In this document: piece after piece, positions 22,052 to 32,883 of the stretch | Numbering within the stretch: the first letter of the stretch is position 1 | Layout of the letters: each line of letters begins with the position of its first letter | NCBI GenBank assembly: GCA_002189035.1 | Contig: NEEC01000015.1 | Span: 372,001-436,000, forward strand | From: Utricularia gibba | Taxonomy: Eukaryota > Streptophyta > Magnoliopsida > Lamiales > Lentibulariaceae | Direction of reading: 5' to 3' | Length of the DNA: 64,000 nucleotides | Notes under the pieces: model-generated | Databases searched by the model: none | What the model was told of the DNA's origin: nothing | Seen by the model: the letters and a program-made list of their open reading frames with translations, nothing else | Made by a program: the position numbers and the translations under genes

Positions 22052-24287
22052 ATGGTTTCGTTACCATGTCCTGCAAATGCCTCATCCTATTCCCATCAGG
22101 CAAGCTCTGGTCCTGGAAAAACATCAGCAGTAACACGAAGAAACTGTGATGTGATCATCGTTGGGGCAGGGATCGCTGGATCTGCACTCGCACACACTCT
22201 GGCCAAGGTTTGGAAGATGAATTTGTAATGATGCTTTTAGATTTCAAAAGTTGATGTTGTTTGTGTCCAGGAAGGGCGCCGAGTTTATGTTATAGAAAGG
22301 GACCTTAGAGAACCTGATAGATTCTCCGGGGAGCTTCTCCAGCCTGCTGGATATCTCAAACTTGTTGAGCTGGGGCTTCAAGGTGAGGGACTTGAGCTTC
22401 TGTTATGGCTCAATGATGCCTAGAAAAATCAAACATACACAGATCAAAGTCTGAATACCTAGTCTCTCTGTAGAAATACCATCATGCAATTTCGGAAAAA
22501 CAACCTAACAGGATGAACCTTTGGTGCAACTTTTGCCTGTCTCAACTCTTGTTTGTTGCAGAGTGCGTGGAAGGTATCGATGCACAAAAGCTGTTTGGTT
22601 ACGCAGTTTCCATGAATGGGAAGAGCATTAGGATCCCATATCCATTGGAGAATTATGATTCACATGTTGCTGGAAGAAGCTTTAGAAATGGCCGTTTTGT
22701 TACCAACTTGCGTCTCAAAGCTCAATCCCTCCTCAAGTACAACTTGCATCTCTCTCTCTCTCTCTCTCTCTTGCTTGTTTGAAACTCTGGACTTTCCAAT
22801 CATAAGACTCGGGTTGTTCCACACTGCAGCGTCCAAATGGAGCGTGGAACAGTGACCAGTTTGATAGAAGAGCGAGGGGTGATCAAAGGTGTAAAATATA
22901 CCAGGAATGGTGAATCTTTGACAATGCATGCGCCTCTGACTGTCGTATCTGATGGTTGTTCCTCCAGATTCCGCAAACTCCTTTTCCAACCAAGGGTGAA
23001 GGTGATCACTGATATTTCACTCGTTCCTGAGAAACAAGTTGAACCAGCATTATTTGGCTCTGCTTATTTTGTTTCTTCAGTAACAGAAACAACTGCAAAC
23101 AGAAACCACGGGCCAGTTACAGTTTGAAAAAATAAAATTCTATTTGGTCGAGTGTAACCTGAATTTGCTTTCTAGTAGCATCATCAACTTTGCAGTAATG
23201 TTGTGTGCATTGTTCACCAGGTTGATCGAGCTTGCAACTTCGTTGGCGTAGTATTGAAGAACTGCTCCAACCCACATCCAAATTATGCACACCTGGTTCT
23301 TGGAAGTCAAACAAACTTCGTTCTTTATCCCATCAACCACACAGATATCCGATTCATCATCGACTTCCCAGGTACAAAGCTGCCTTCCATCTCCAATGGA
23401 GAAATGAATCGCCTCTTGCATACTGCCGTGGTTCCTCAGGTAACTCCCAATTGTTTCCTAATGCATTATAAAAAGATACTTAAAACTTGCACACTTCAGT
23501 TGCCACCAGAGCTCCGGAGTCCATTTGTAACCGCAATTCAGAAGCATGAGATCAAGATAATGCCAGGCCACATTATGGCAGCAGCTCCGCGCATTCTTCC
23601 TGGAGCATTTCTCTTGGAGACGCCTTGAACATGCGTCACGCCCTCGCTGGAGGAGGGATGGCTGTGGCTTTACAGGATATTGCCGTGCTCAAGGATCTTC
23701 TAAGAGCAGTGGATCTCTATGATTCAGCTGAAGTCACAAAACGGATAGCGCAGTTCTATGATATACGAAAAGTAACCTCCCACAGTAATTTCGACGAACA
23801 CCTTGTACTCAAAGCCGCACTCACTAACAAACTCTCCTGTTCTTTGCAGCCAGCCGCGTTCACGATGAACACTTTGGCAAATGCCGCCGCTAAAATCTCC
23901 TACGCGATGCCTGACGCAATACGGAGAGATGTTCAGGAAGCATTTTTCGAATACCTGAATGTGGGCTCCGTTTTATCCAAGGGAATTGTAGGAATGATGT
24001 CTGGCCTGAAAAACGAACCTCAGGAACTGCTTCTACAATCCATGGCAGCATCGGCTTACATTGCAGGCTCCATTTTAGCCCCAATTCCTTCACCGCAGAA
24101 ACTGCAGAAGCTGGTACAATTTGCAACGGTAAGCCTTCTCCAACACACTCAAATGAATCGCCTCCTTGACTGGAATTCGATGTATACATAACATCTACTC
24201 TCTTCTCAGATTGCAGCAGATGCTTCAATGCCAGTTATTCTGGAAGAATTCCTGGGGCAACATCCCTTTTCTCCGACTAGAAATTGA
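22052..24287 (+). CDS. SQE: Squalene epoxidase (squalene monooxygenase)
   Basis: This FAD enzyme converts squalene to 2,3-oxidosqualene, the entry to sterols and triterpenes, at the ER membrane. Exons: 22052-22207, 22271-22382, 22562-22736, 22830-23001, 23221-23439, 23500-23771, 23850-24128 and 24210-24287. The protein has the FAD fold DVIIVGAGIAGSALAHTLAK, the ERDLREPDRFSGELLQPAGY block, the substrate-binding DGCSSRFRK, and the second FAD motif GDALNMRHALAGGGM. Exon 6 is 272 nt where 273 is needed. At 23615-23618 the sequence reads TTGGAGAC where TTGGGAGAC would keep GDALNMRH in frame. The C-terminal part is more divergent than in canonical plant SQE1, and the N-terminus (MVSLPCPANASSYSH) lacks the usual first membrane helix. 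It may belong to a divergent SQE subgroup. Intron 3 contains a (CT)n microsatellite. Confidence 0.9.
22747..22771. repeat. CT microsatellite in SQE intron
   Basis: About eleven CT repeats form part of the polypyrimidine-rich intron 3 of the squalene epoxidase gene. Confidence 0.8.
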
Positions 24288-25580
24288 AGTCAATCACCAT
24301 TCACCCAATGGTGTGTGGCATGGGTATTGGTCGGTGGCATGATTGATTTTATCAAATTATTAAATAATGGAAATTAAATATATTTGATTTTCATATTCAA
24401 AATCAAATATATATGATATATAAATAGTGAAATAAAAAATAATTAAAGTAAAAAATATATTAAAGATTAAATACATTCATTATGTCAAAAGTTTAAAACT
24501 AAATGATACATCAAAATTTGAGAACTAAATATGTTAATAAAAATTAATTCTATTATTTTCATTAAATATTGAAGACTAATTCTACCAATTTTAAAAACGT
24601 TGGAGATTTATGTCCAATTCATATCATATGTAACCATGATATTATATAATTAATGTGTGTTATTTAAATTAAATTAAATTTTCATATTTTAGAAATTTTA
24701 AATTAAATTTTATGCAATTTTATTAATTATTAAAATATAGTTTTTTTTCATCAGCCAAAAAAGGGAGGCCCATAAATGAGGTTCCACCGACAGCCCAATT
24801 TGACTCAAGGCTTTTGATTAAATCAGGGTTTGTTTTTCTCGCTCGTGAATAAATTATTCTTAGGCATTTACTCTCTGAAATCGACATGTATGATTCCACC
24901 GGAATGCTGGTTTGTTATCTGAGAGTTGCAGATCTAGTTTAGATCCCGTCTCCACCTATTCCTCCTAGCTAGCCTCTTCGGTAACGTCTCTGTTTCCATT
25001 TAATCTTTTTTTACAGTTCTGGTTTTGCTTTTGTTTGCGATGGGTTGGGGGACTTTGCACGAGGCTGCTGTGCGGATTCGGATTTGTGGGGTTTACTTGA
25101 AGTGGGGGCGTGGTGATTGTGTAAAATTTCGATATGTGATGTGGGTTTTCGTTGTTCTGCTTGTATTTAATTGGCTGTTGGCCGTTGTGGCTTTACTGGA
25201 ATGTCGTTATCTTTTGATCTTGACAAGATCAAATGATCAGATCATGGAATTGAAGTTCAGGATATAGCTTCAGTTCTTGATAGTTTAGTTTCTGAAAGAT
25301 GCTGCTTTTTCCTGTCGGCTGTGACTTATGAACCATGGCTGCAGTTACTTGAAATATTTTCTTGATATGAAGTCTGCCAGATTTGAAATAAGAGAAATGC
25401 TGAAGTGTGATTGTCAGACGTAGGGCCAAACATAAGCCAAAGGCTCTTCTTTAATCTGTTTGATTCTGCATTTGTTTTTTTGTGAACTGGATGCTATTTA
25501 GCAGATAATTTTTTCTCCATGAATGTCTTGTAATATTCTCATTTCATGTGTATACCGTGTTTATCCAGAATTAATTCATT
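24288..25580. other. Intergenic AT-rich island and CGR2/3-like gene leader
   Basis: 24340-24760 is AT-rich with no recognisable element. The CGR2/3-like gene probably starts near 24850-24900. A donor-like CTTCG/GTAACG at 24980/24981 and an acceptor TTATCCAG at 25568 suggest one 5' UTR intron of about 590 bases. Open frames inside it have no family similarity. Confidence 0.5.
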
Positions 25581-27234
25581 ATGTCAAGGAGACCAAGTGC
25601 CTCACGTCGCCTTACAGACAGTGCGGGCCTTCCTTTTGTGAGCTCATTGCATCCAAAAGTCCGTCGATCGCCACTCTTGTTGGGAGCTGTTGTTGTGGTA
25701 ATGTCTTGGATAATTGTTTGCATCCCACAGAATATGTAACAATCTTTCGAAAAAATTTCTTCTCGATGTTCGGTTTCCCTTGCACACTCCTTTTCCTAAA
25801 CGCATTATCCCTGGTTCTTAATACCGACTTCTTTCATGGGTTGTTATCCAAGCTTATATTTTTTATTTGGATAGAATGTTGAATGTGAATCTGGAGAATT
25901 TAAAACTTAGCAGCATGGATGCAAATCTTAGACCTTCAGAACACGCCCAATGTGTATTTTGTCTCCTATCAACTGTGCAAGCTGAATTGATACATGTATC
26001 GCTTTTCAGGGGGCTCTCTTGTTTCTTGGTTATCTCTATCATAGCTCAGGTCATTTTCTAACCATTCATATATTTGAACATTAGAAAGCCATGTGGTTAG
26101 TTGCCTTCGACTTGATTAACTTTTTTTTTCCTTGATAGGCAGCAGCAGCGATGCAGCTGCTTTAAGCAGATATGATGGTAATCATCTAAACATCTTTCTA
26201 GCCTTTCATGCTGTTATTGGACATGACTCCCAGACTTGGTGTTCTCATATGAACTTTGTTACTTCGCCATTTGCACTTCCACTTATTCTCGTTACGTCTT
26301 TCTTTGCAATCATTCTTTTGAATTTGGTGCTAGAAATGTTCTTAGCTCCTGTTTGTTTGTTTTTTAATCTCCATGCTTCAGCCATCTTCATGCTGTATTC
26401 TTCTCTAAATCATTTTCAGCTCATTCAGAGTGCATGCATTCTCTGTCCATGCCTTGTTTCTAGTATGACTAGATCTGTTCCCCCTCCCCCTCCCCTGCAG
26501 GTAGAGTTTCGTGCACACAAGAGCTTCCAGCATTAATACCTGTACTCAAGAAAACATACGGCAGCACAATGCAGAAAGTATTACACGTCGGCCCTGAGTC
26601 ATGTTCAGTAGTTGCTCAACTATTAGAAGATGGTGATTCCGAAGCCTGGGGCATCGAGCCCTATGAGTTAGACGATGCTGATAGCAAGTGCAGGAGTCTC
26701 GTCCGGAAAGGAATCGTCCGTGTAGCAGACATAAAGTTCCCTCTTCCATACAGACCAAAATCCTTCTCCCTTGTCATAGTTTCTGATGCAGTCGACTATC
26801 TGTCCCCCAAGTACCTCAACAAGACTGTCCCGGAGCTCGCAAGGGTCTCCGCTGACGGCTTAGTCGTGTTATCAGGTACTTCAACTCACCCCTGGTATGT
26901 ACTCCCAAGGCCAAGGTGTTATCAGGTACCTCACCTCACTCTCTTTTGAAGGGTATCCCGGCCAGAGAAAAGTCAAGGCACCGGAACTGCCAAAGTTTGG
27001 TCGCCCGGTATGCTTCCTTTTTCTGCACCATCAAATTCTTCCCCGCTCACTTAACATGCGGTGATTTTCCACGAATAGGCCAAATACCGAACCTCTTCGT
27101 GGTGGCTGCGGTTTTTCATTCAAACCAACCTGGAGGAGAACGAACCGGCCACGAAGAAGTTCGAGCAGGCGGCAGCGAAGAAATCGTACCGGCCGAGCTG
27201 CCAGATTTTCCACCTGAAGTCATCGTTGCATTGA
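25581..27234 (+). CDS. CGR3: CGR2/CGR3-like Golgi pectin methyltransferase
   Basis: This Golgi type II membrane protein is the likely methyltransferase for homogalacturonan pectin. Exons: 25581-25697, 26010-26049, 26139-26177, 26501-26875, 26952-27007 and 27079-27234. They join in phase to 260 aa, close to the known proteins. The N-terminus is short and basic (MSRRPSASRRL), followed by a membrane anchor formed across the first two introns (LLLGAVVVGALLFLGYLY). The catalytic part starts with the SAM-binding block KVLHVGPESCSVVAQLL and AWGIEPYELDDADS. It continues with VRVADIKFPLPYRPKSFSLV, DYLSPKYLNKTVPELARV and the tail SWWLRFFIQTNLEENEP. The tiny 40- and 39-nt exons 2 and 3 are easy for gene finders to miss. 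A near copy of the exon 4 donor lies 50 bases into intron 4. CGR2 and CGR3 cannot be separated by eye. Confidence 0.92.
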
Positions 27235-27477
27235 TCCGGCCGCCGCTGCTCCTCCGTACCATTGTGATAGTGATTGATGCCTGAAACCTGGTGCACTCTT
27301 CCTTCTTGCGCCGCTTGCCCTTCAGCTTCTGTAACGGAACCACTCTCTTCATTTTTTGCGTCATATTTATTTTATAAATACATTAAATAGATTTTAATTT
27401 TTATTATTGATGTTGGCGGGAAGGAATTGAAACGACAGTGATTCATTAATATTCATTTATCGCATGGCATGGCTGCT

Positions 27478-28128
27478 TCAGCATCCACAGAAGAACCCAT
27501 GGAGGAACCCTAGATTCTCGTTGATCGGATCCAGGTGAGCCTTCGCCGCGGCCGCGGAACCCAGCCCGATCGCCGCCGGATTACCGAGAAAGGCGAGTTC
27601 GTAGGGGTCAAATGCGGCGATCCGAGCAGCGGTCTCCCCGACCTTCTTCCGCAGCTCTTCCATGGCGTCTCTCAGTTGCTCAACCTCCTGTAATCCCAAT
27701 TTCTCCACCGGCTCCTCCCACCAATAACCGCCGCCACTCCTCCGCATCTTCTCCAGAACCTGGCCCCTTTCCTTCTCCATCTCGACCTCGTCGAGGATCT
27801 GGTCCAAATGCGCATTCAGCTCGAAAATCCCGCCGCCATCGTTCCCGGCAAGGCACCCGGTTTCCGTGTTCCGGGCGAGGAAACGATCGACAATGGGACG
27901 AACCTCCGGGTGCCCGAAGGAGAAGATCTTTTTGGCAGGCGAGAAAACGACGATGGCGATCTCGACGCCGCAGAGCGTGCAGAGTTCGCTGGCCTTTTTG
28001 AAAAGCCCGGCGCGGCGCTTGGAGAAGGTGACCTGGAGGTTTGTCTTGGCTTCGATCTTGGCGATCTTGATCTTCCGCCTCCCGAGGCTGGGCTTCTTGG
28101 CCATCTCCGGCGCGGTGGCTGGAGGCAT
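27478..28128 (-). CDS. Type I MADS-box protein, AGL62-like
   Basis: This intronless gene encodes a type I (M-alpha) MADS transcription factor. Members such as AGL61/62 act in the central cell and endosperm. The MADS domain begins near GRRKIKIAKIEAKTNLQVTF and continues with SKRRAGLFKKASELCTLCG and VEIAIVVFSPAKKIFSFG. There is no K domain. The region after it has a short coiled stretch (LQEVEQLRDAMEELRKKV) typical of M-alpha proteins. Two starts are in frame: 28128 (MPPATAPEMAKK) and 28104 (MAKKPSLGRRKI). A TATA box lies at 28156-28161, so the transcript may begin close to 28130. The second ATG would then be the more natural start and fits relatives that begin one to two dozen residues before the MADS box. 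The coding sequence is very GC-rich compared with its surroundings. Confidence 0.9.
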   Translation of the reverse strand: MPPATAPEMAKKPSLGRRKIKIAKIEAKTNLQVTFSKRRAGLFKKASELCTLCGVEIAIVVFSPAKKIFSFGHPEVRPIVDRFLARNTETGCLAGNDGGGIFELNAHLDQILDEVEMEKERGQVLEKMRRSGGGYWWEEPVEKLGLQEVEQLRDAMEELRKKVGETAARIAAFDPYELAFLGNPAAIGLGSAAAAKAHLDPINENLGFLHGFFCGC

Positions 28129-28155
28129 TTACTTAATTACATATTACCGTGTTGA

Positions 28156-28161
28156 TTTATA
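28156..28161 (-). promoter_or_regulatory. TATA box of MADS gene
   Basis: The minus strand reads CTATAAATC here, 28 bases before the first possible MADS start codon at 28128. Standard spacing puts the transcription start at about that codon, which favours the in-frame ATG at 28104 for translation. Confidence 0.5.
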
Positions 28162-28856
28162 GAGGGATGATTCATGATTTGAGAGTTACAAAGAATCGTG
28201 GGGAGAGGTTAATGCATCGGATTCGGGACACTCCCCAGGCATCAAGGAAGAAAGAAACACCCGCTAGCTGGAAGGAAAGGAAACACAGCACGTGATCAAA
28301 TGGGGACCCAAGAAGAAGAATTAAATGGGCCCCTCTCCCCCCTGTCCTGTCCCACGTGCTTGAAAAAGGCCTCTTTTTTCATGTCGTTGGGGCCCGGGGG
28401 GGAGTTTATGGGTTTTGTGCGCATTTTAACGGGGCCCACCTCCATTATAATACAACATGAGGATTGAGCCTCCTCAGGCCCACCATACGGATGTGCGAGA
28501 CGGAGTTATGAAGAGAGAGAAAAAGGGCTTTTTAATTGACGTTTTCTCACGTCACCTTTGATCGGTAAAATAAAATCCCAATTGAAATTGGTTGGTTCAC
28601 TTGAAACCTGATCAAACCCTAAAATTGATTAGGTTTTAATTGACACCCTAATTGAAACCAGTGATTTGAATTGGCTTCCTTCTTGTATAAGAAACTCTTG
28701 AACTCTGATGAATCCATAGGGTTTACTGTAGAGCCGTGGATCGATGCTTTACTGGAGCGGGAAACAGATCGACCCGAACCGGATGATCCCCGGGGGGGCA
28801 AAAATCTTGTGCGGCACATGCCACCGATCTGTTCCCCTTACAAAGCCAGAGGGGCG

Positions 28857-28872
28857 GGGGGGGGGGGGGGGG
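28857..28872. repeat. G homopolymer, 16 bases
   Basis: An uninterrupted run of 16 G follows GGGGC. Such runs are rare in plant genomes and unstable in sequencing, so the length is uncertain. Confidence 0.9.
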
Positions 28873-29739
28873 ATGATGTGACAGGGCTGTGGGCGACTTT
28901 AATTTAACAAAATTATTACAATGTCCTGTTGGGAATGTAATAATAAGCATGAAATGAAATTGTATTGAAGCGTGTGTTGATTATCCATCCAGTCAAAGAT
29001 GCACAGTAATTGCTCATTAACTGTGCAGTGGAATTTCCTGCCCTTCACCTTGCCCAATTCAAACTCGCTGACTAGAACGTAATAAGATGCGCAAAAGCGT
29101 GACGTTGCCAAAAAAAAAAATTATCCCACTTTTTTAAATAATACGTACATACGCAATTGAAATATTAAAAATACAAAAAAAAAATTAGATTATCAAAGTA
29201 GAAGATGATGATGAGAGTTTACTCGTATGATCAAAGAACATTAGATACAGTATTTTTTGTGTATTTTATGTCTAATAAAATATTTTTGTATATTATATCT
29301 TTAATATAAATATATTTAAATTATTATGATACTATAGATTTAAAATTATATTCATATTTTACATAAGATGTTTGTAATTTATATGATGTGTAAAATAATA
29401 TTATAAATATGATTAAATAAATCATTTAATTATAAATATTATTTTTTTTAGTTTTTGTACTTTAAAAATAAATTAATTATGTAGATCATTCTTAATAAAG
29501 ATATTGAAATATATATTAATTTTAATTATAGGATGGTTTTTTGGGAACCGACCCTGGTATTAGGGAATATCTTTGAAATTCGTATTTGAAACGCGCTGAA
29601 AACGCGTCTTCCGTGCGTATTTATGACGGTTGGCCTGCCTAAAGGCCCATACACATTGAGACTGCCTTCTTCGTCAAAAGGGAATTGTTGCGGCAGGTCT
29701 GCTTGCGCAGGAGAGGATCGAATCGCTGTTCTCTTACCC

Positions 29740-30458
29740 ATGAGTTACTACAACCAACAGCAACCGCCCGTCGGCGTTCCTCCCCCGCAAGGTTAGGTTT
29801 TCTTGATTCTTGCTTCTCTTCGATCGATCGATCGATCGATTTACTTGATTTGTGGATTGGGAGTTTTGTTGAGAGTAGCCTCTTGATTTGGGTGGTTTGC
29901 AGGATATCCGCCGCCGGAGGGGTACCCGAAGGACGCGTATCCACCGCCGGGATATCCGCCGGCAGGGTACCCGCAGCCGGGGTATCCGCAGCAGGGGTAT
30001 CCGCCGCAGTACCAGCAGCCGCCGCCGCAACAACAGCAGCAGCAATCTGGCGGCGTGGGTTTCATGGAAGGATGGTTAGTAGATCTACATATATACTCTT
30101 TTTTAATTTTCCAGAAAAAACACGTTTGTGCTTCAGATCTGATGAATCCGGATTCACAACTTCTGGTCAAGTTTTGGTATTACTACTTTTCTTCGAATTC
30201 CAGAAAATTTGAAACCTTCTGGCGTCATCCACAGATAGATTTACTCCCACTTTTCTCCCTGGGTCCTTATCAGTTTTTTACTCAAACACCACCCCATTCT
30301 GAATACCAAAACTACTTTGTGGGTTTCCTGTCTGCCGTTCCACACCCCAAAACTCTATGGTTTGAAGTTTGAATGTTACTCATTTCTGTTGCTTCTGTGT
30401 GAAATTCTACAGTTTGGCTGCCCTCTGCTGTTGCTGTGTCCTGGATGCTTGCTTTTAA
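29740..30458 (+). CDS. Cysteine-rich transmembrane (CYSTM) protein
   Basis: This small stress-associated membrane protein of 89 aa has exons 29740-29791, 29903-30074 and 30413-30458. The N-terminus MSYYNQQQPPVGVPPPQ is followed by GYPPP-type repeats (GYPPAGYPQPGYPQQGYPPQ), a polyglutamine stretch, and the tail GFMEGCLAALCCCCVLDACF. That cysteine-rich end is the CYSTM module, a short tail-anchor-like membrane segment found in proteins tied to metal and stress tolerance. The last exon is only 46 nt and carries most of the module. The gene is compact, and intron 1 contains a (GATC)n microsatellite at about 29820-29840. Family assignment is firm; the specific role is unknown. Confidence 0.9.
29820..29840. 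repeat. GATC microsatellite in CYSTM intron 1
   Basis: This is about five tandem GATC/CGAT units inside the first intron of the CYSTM gene. Confidence 0.75.
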
Positions 30459-30798
30459 TCCATGACAGGCTCAGAGACCTTCGTCCTCATCCATTGATCC
30501 CCGCCATGGATGCTGACATCATGTATTACATACTCCTACTGTTGCAATTTCTTTCCAGTTGATTGCTGCACTTCATCTCTCTGTGTTTGCTATTTCTGAG
30601 CTTATCTACTACCCTTATCCGAATCGTGTACTTGACTCAATAATTAAAATGAGGTGAATTATTATACATACCCTCCCCTCCTTGCACATACGACATTCTC
30701 AAGTAGAAAAAGATGCAACTTGCTGGTTCAGAAACATCATCGTCTTCCTCATTAGCATTTATTTCAGTATGGTCACATGAACAAATACTCAGTCCTCC
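30459..30798. other. Convergent gap between CYSTM and xylanase genes
   Basis: Only the 3' UTRs of the two flanking genes are expected here. No other feature was seen. Confidence 0.5.
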
Positions 30799-32883
30799 CT
30801 ACGAGACAACTACAATGTGATGGTCGCCATCGCCCCCGTCTTCCAACGGAGACACCCGAAACGTCTGCGAAGATGAGGAGATGGTGATCTCGTATTCGCC
30901 GTGATGCAACGAGGCTTCGAAGATGCCTTCCGCGTCAGTCACGCCATCAACGCCGCCGCTGTGATTTAACTCCCCAAGGAATCTGTCGACGACATCGCCG
31001 GTCGCCAAGTTACGGAAGTTGTTATCTATCAAGCACATTCGGTAGCATCCACCGGCACTCCACCCCGACCACAGGATCACTCCATTCACCGCCGGATGCG
31101 CGTGCACTTCCCGCAGTATTTGGTCCAAGTACAGTGCCTGGTTTGGAGAGGCGGCGACATCCAGCTCGGTGATCCAAATGGGCAACCTGGCGGAGGCCAA
31201 GGTGTCGAGGGCGGATCGGATGTACGGTAAGTTGGCAACCCGAAAATGCCCTTCGAGACCGATGCCCATGGGACCGGAATACCCTTGCCCCCGGATTGCT
31301 CGAATCTTCCGCAGATAATTGGCCGGTGAGGCGGTGAATTCGCCGCTCTCCTCAATGGTGTTGTACTCGTTGAGAAATGGCGTCGCGGTGGGATCCAGCT
31401 TACGCGCGATTGCGAAGCTGGTGGCGGAGAATTTGGGGCCGAGTCTGTTCTCGAAGAAGCTGAAATGCATATTTTCGTTCACTACGTCCCAGTGGATGAG
31501 CTTCCCCCTGTACCGATTAATGACGCTTCTGATTCGCCTGTCTGTCGCGGCGGCCAAATCGGGAGTTGATAGTCCGGGGATCCATGAGGGCTGGTAGCTG
31601 GGGTCGTCCCAGAAGATATTGTGGCCGCGAACGGCGACGCCGTGGATTTCACTAACGCCAGCAGAGCGTCGGCCTTGGAGTAGTCCTCGGAGCCGCGCGA
31701 GTATTCTGTCGAGTACCTGACGAGGTAATCGATTGAGATCGGCGATATTCCACTTGGGGACTAGGGTTTTTTTCTTTACCATTTCATTTCGTTTCCGAAG
31801 ACGGTGTACTTGAATCGGCTGAAGAACCAGTTCTGGTAGGCTGCGTTTCCGAGGAGGTTCTCTGCCGTCGCGCAGCCGAACGGGAATCTGGCGCGACTCT
31901 GGGATATCGAAACGGTGGCGTTCTGAACGGGTCTGCCATCGGAATCCACCGCCTGAAATCTCATCCTCCTCTTCCTCCCCTGTAAACCATACAGTCACGG
32001 AATCCCGCTGACGCATCTGCTGCATTCACATCTCCCGTCGAAAACAAAGAAATACCTTCTCAACGGCATGGGAACGATGGGAGTCCCATTCCTCACGCGT
32101 AAAACCCATCAACGAGACGCCGGTCGCCCGGACCTCCACACTCGTGTCGTTGCTCTGCAGAACACGAATTATAATAAATCATATTTAATCATTAATTAAT
32201 CGGACAAAAAGATATATATATTGGTAGCGTTATACCTGAAAATATAAATGGGCCGAGCCGGATTCCTCAACAACAAGGCCGCCTTTCAACATAGCCCAAC
32301 AACCCTCTTGGGCGATCACCCAGCCCGCTGTTATCGAGCCCCCAGTAGTTTGGAAAACAGCCGACACGCTGACGTCGACATCACTCGCTTGCACCCACGC
32401 TGACGTAATCACAAACGATCCACATGTCACAACACCACACAAACAAAACAAACATAAACATAAAATGATCCCTTACCAGAGAACGTATATAGTCTCTCTT
32501 TATCAAGAACGAACTGCTGCGAGAAGCTAGCAAACGGTTGCTTCCTCTCCGACGCGGCGATGTATTTAGTTCCGGCACCGGATCCGCCGTGCCGTATCGT
32601 AGCCGAGCCGAACACAGTCCAACCAATCAACCCTTCCTTCAGTTCCGGATTGGCCACCAGCCCCCACCGTACTGCGCCCTCTCAGGATGCTCCAAACACT
32701 ACACACGCACATACATAAGGTATCGCACGTGACACATCTACTTAAGCTCTAAAGCATCGCAAGGGACATCACCTCGTTCGTGTAGTGGTAGTCATACTTC
32801 ACGCCATGCGCACGTGGAGCAACGTAATTGGACAACAGAAGTAGTGCGGTAAGAGCGAAGAGCGGCAGTTGAAGAACTGGCAT
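30799..32883 (-). CDS. GH10 endo-1,4-beta-xylanase with CBM22-like module
   Basis: This is a secreted cell-wall enzyme that cuts xylan. Exons in coding order: 32773-32883, 32477-32698, 32236-32399, 32056-32154, 31780-31979 and 30799-31716. The start MPVLQLPLFALTALLLLSNY is a signal peptide. Exons 2-4 encode a beta-sandwich carbohydrate-binding region (NPELKEGLIGWTVFG), then RKRRMRFQAVDSDGRPVQNA and the GH10 barrel. The barrel has PFGCATAENLL, VRGHNIFWDDPSYQPSW, the acid/base glutamate in WDVVNE, and the nucleophile in WITELDV. Full length would be about 571 aa. Two single-base breaks are present. At 32661-32665 a C5 run (G5 on the coding strand) should be one longer to keep QYGGG in frame with LVANPELKEG. 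At 31643-31645 one G of the plus strand is missing before HGVAVRGHN. Both exons are one base short by phase. The catalytic half is otherwise complete. Confidence 0.9.

Larger units (their letters stand above)
28129..29739. other. Divergent intergenic region between MADS and CYSTM genes
   Basis: The region holds a minus-strand TATA box at 28156-28161, a run of 16 G at 28857-28872, and an AT-rich island at 29110-29530. No coding similarity was found on either strand; the frames around 28619-28950 look random. Confidence 0.5.

Noticed and set aside
29639-30170. Cysteine/glycine-rich minus-strand frames
   Set aside because: They are antisense images of the GYPPP repeats of the CYSTM gene.
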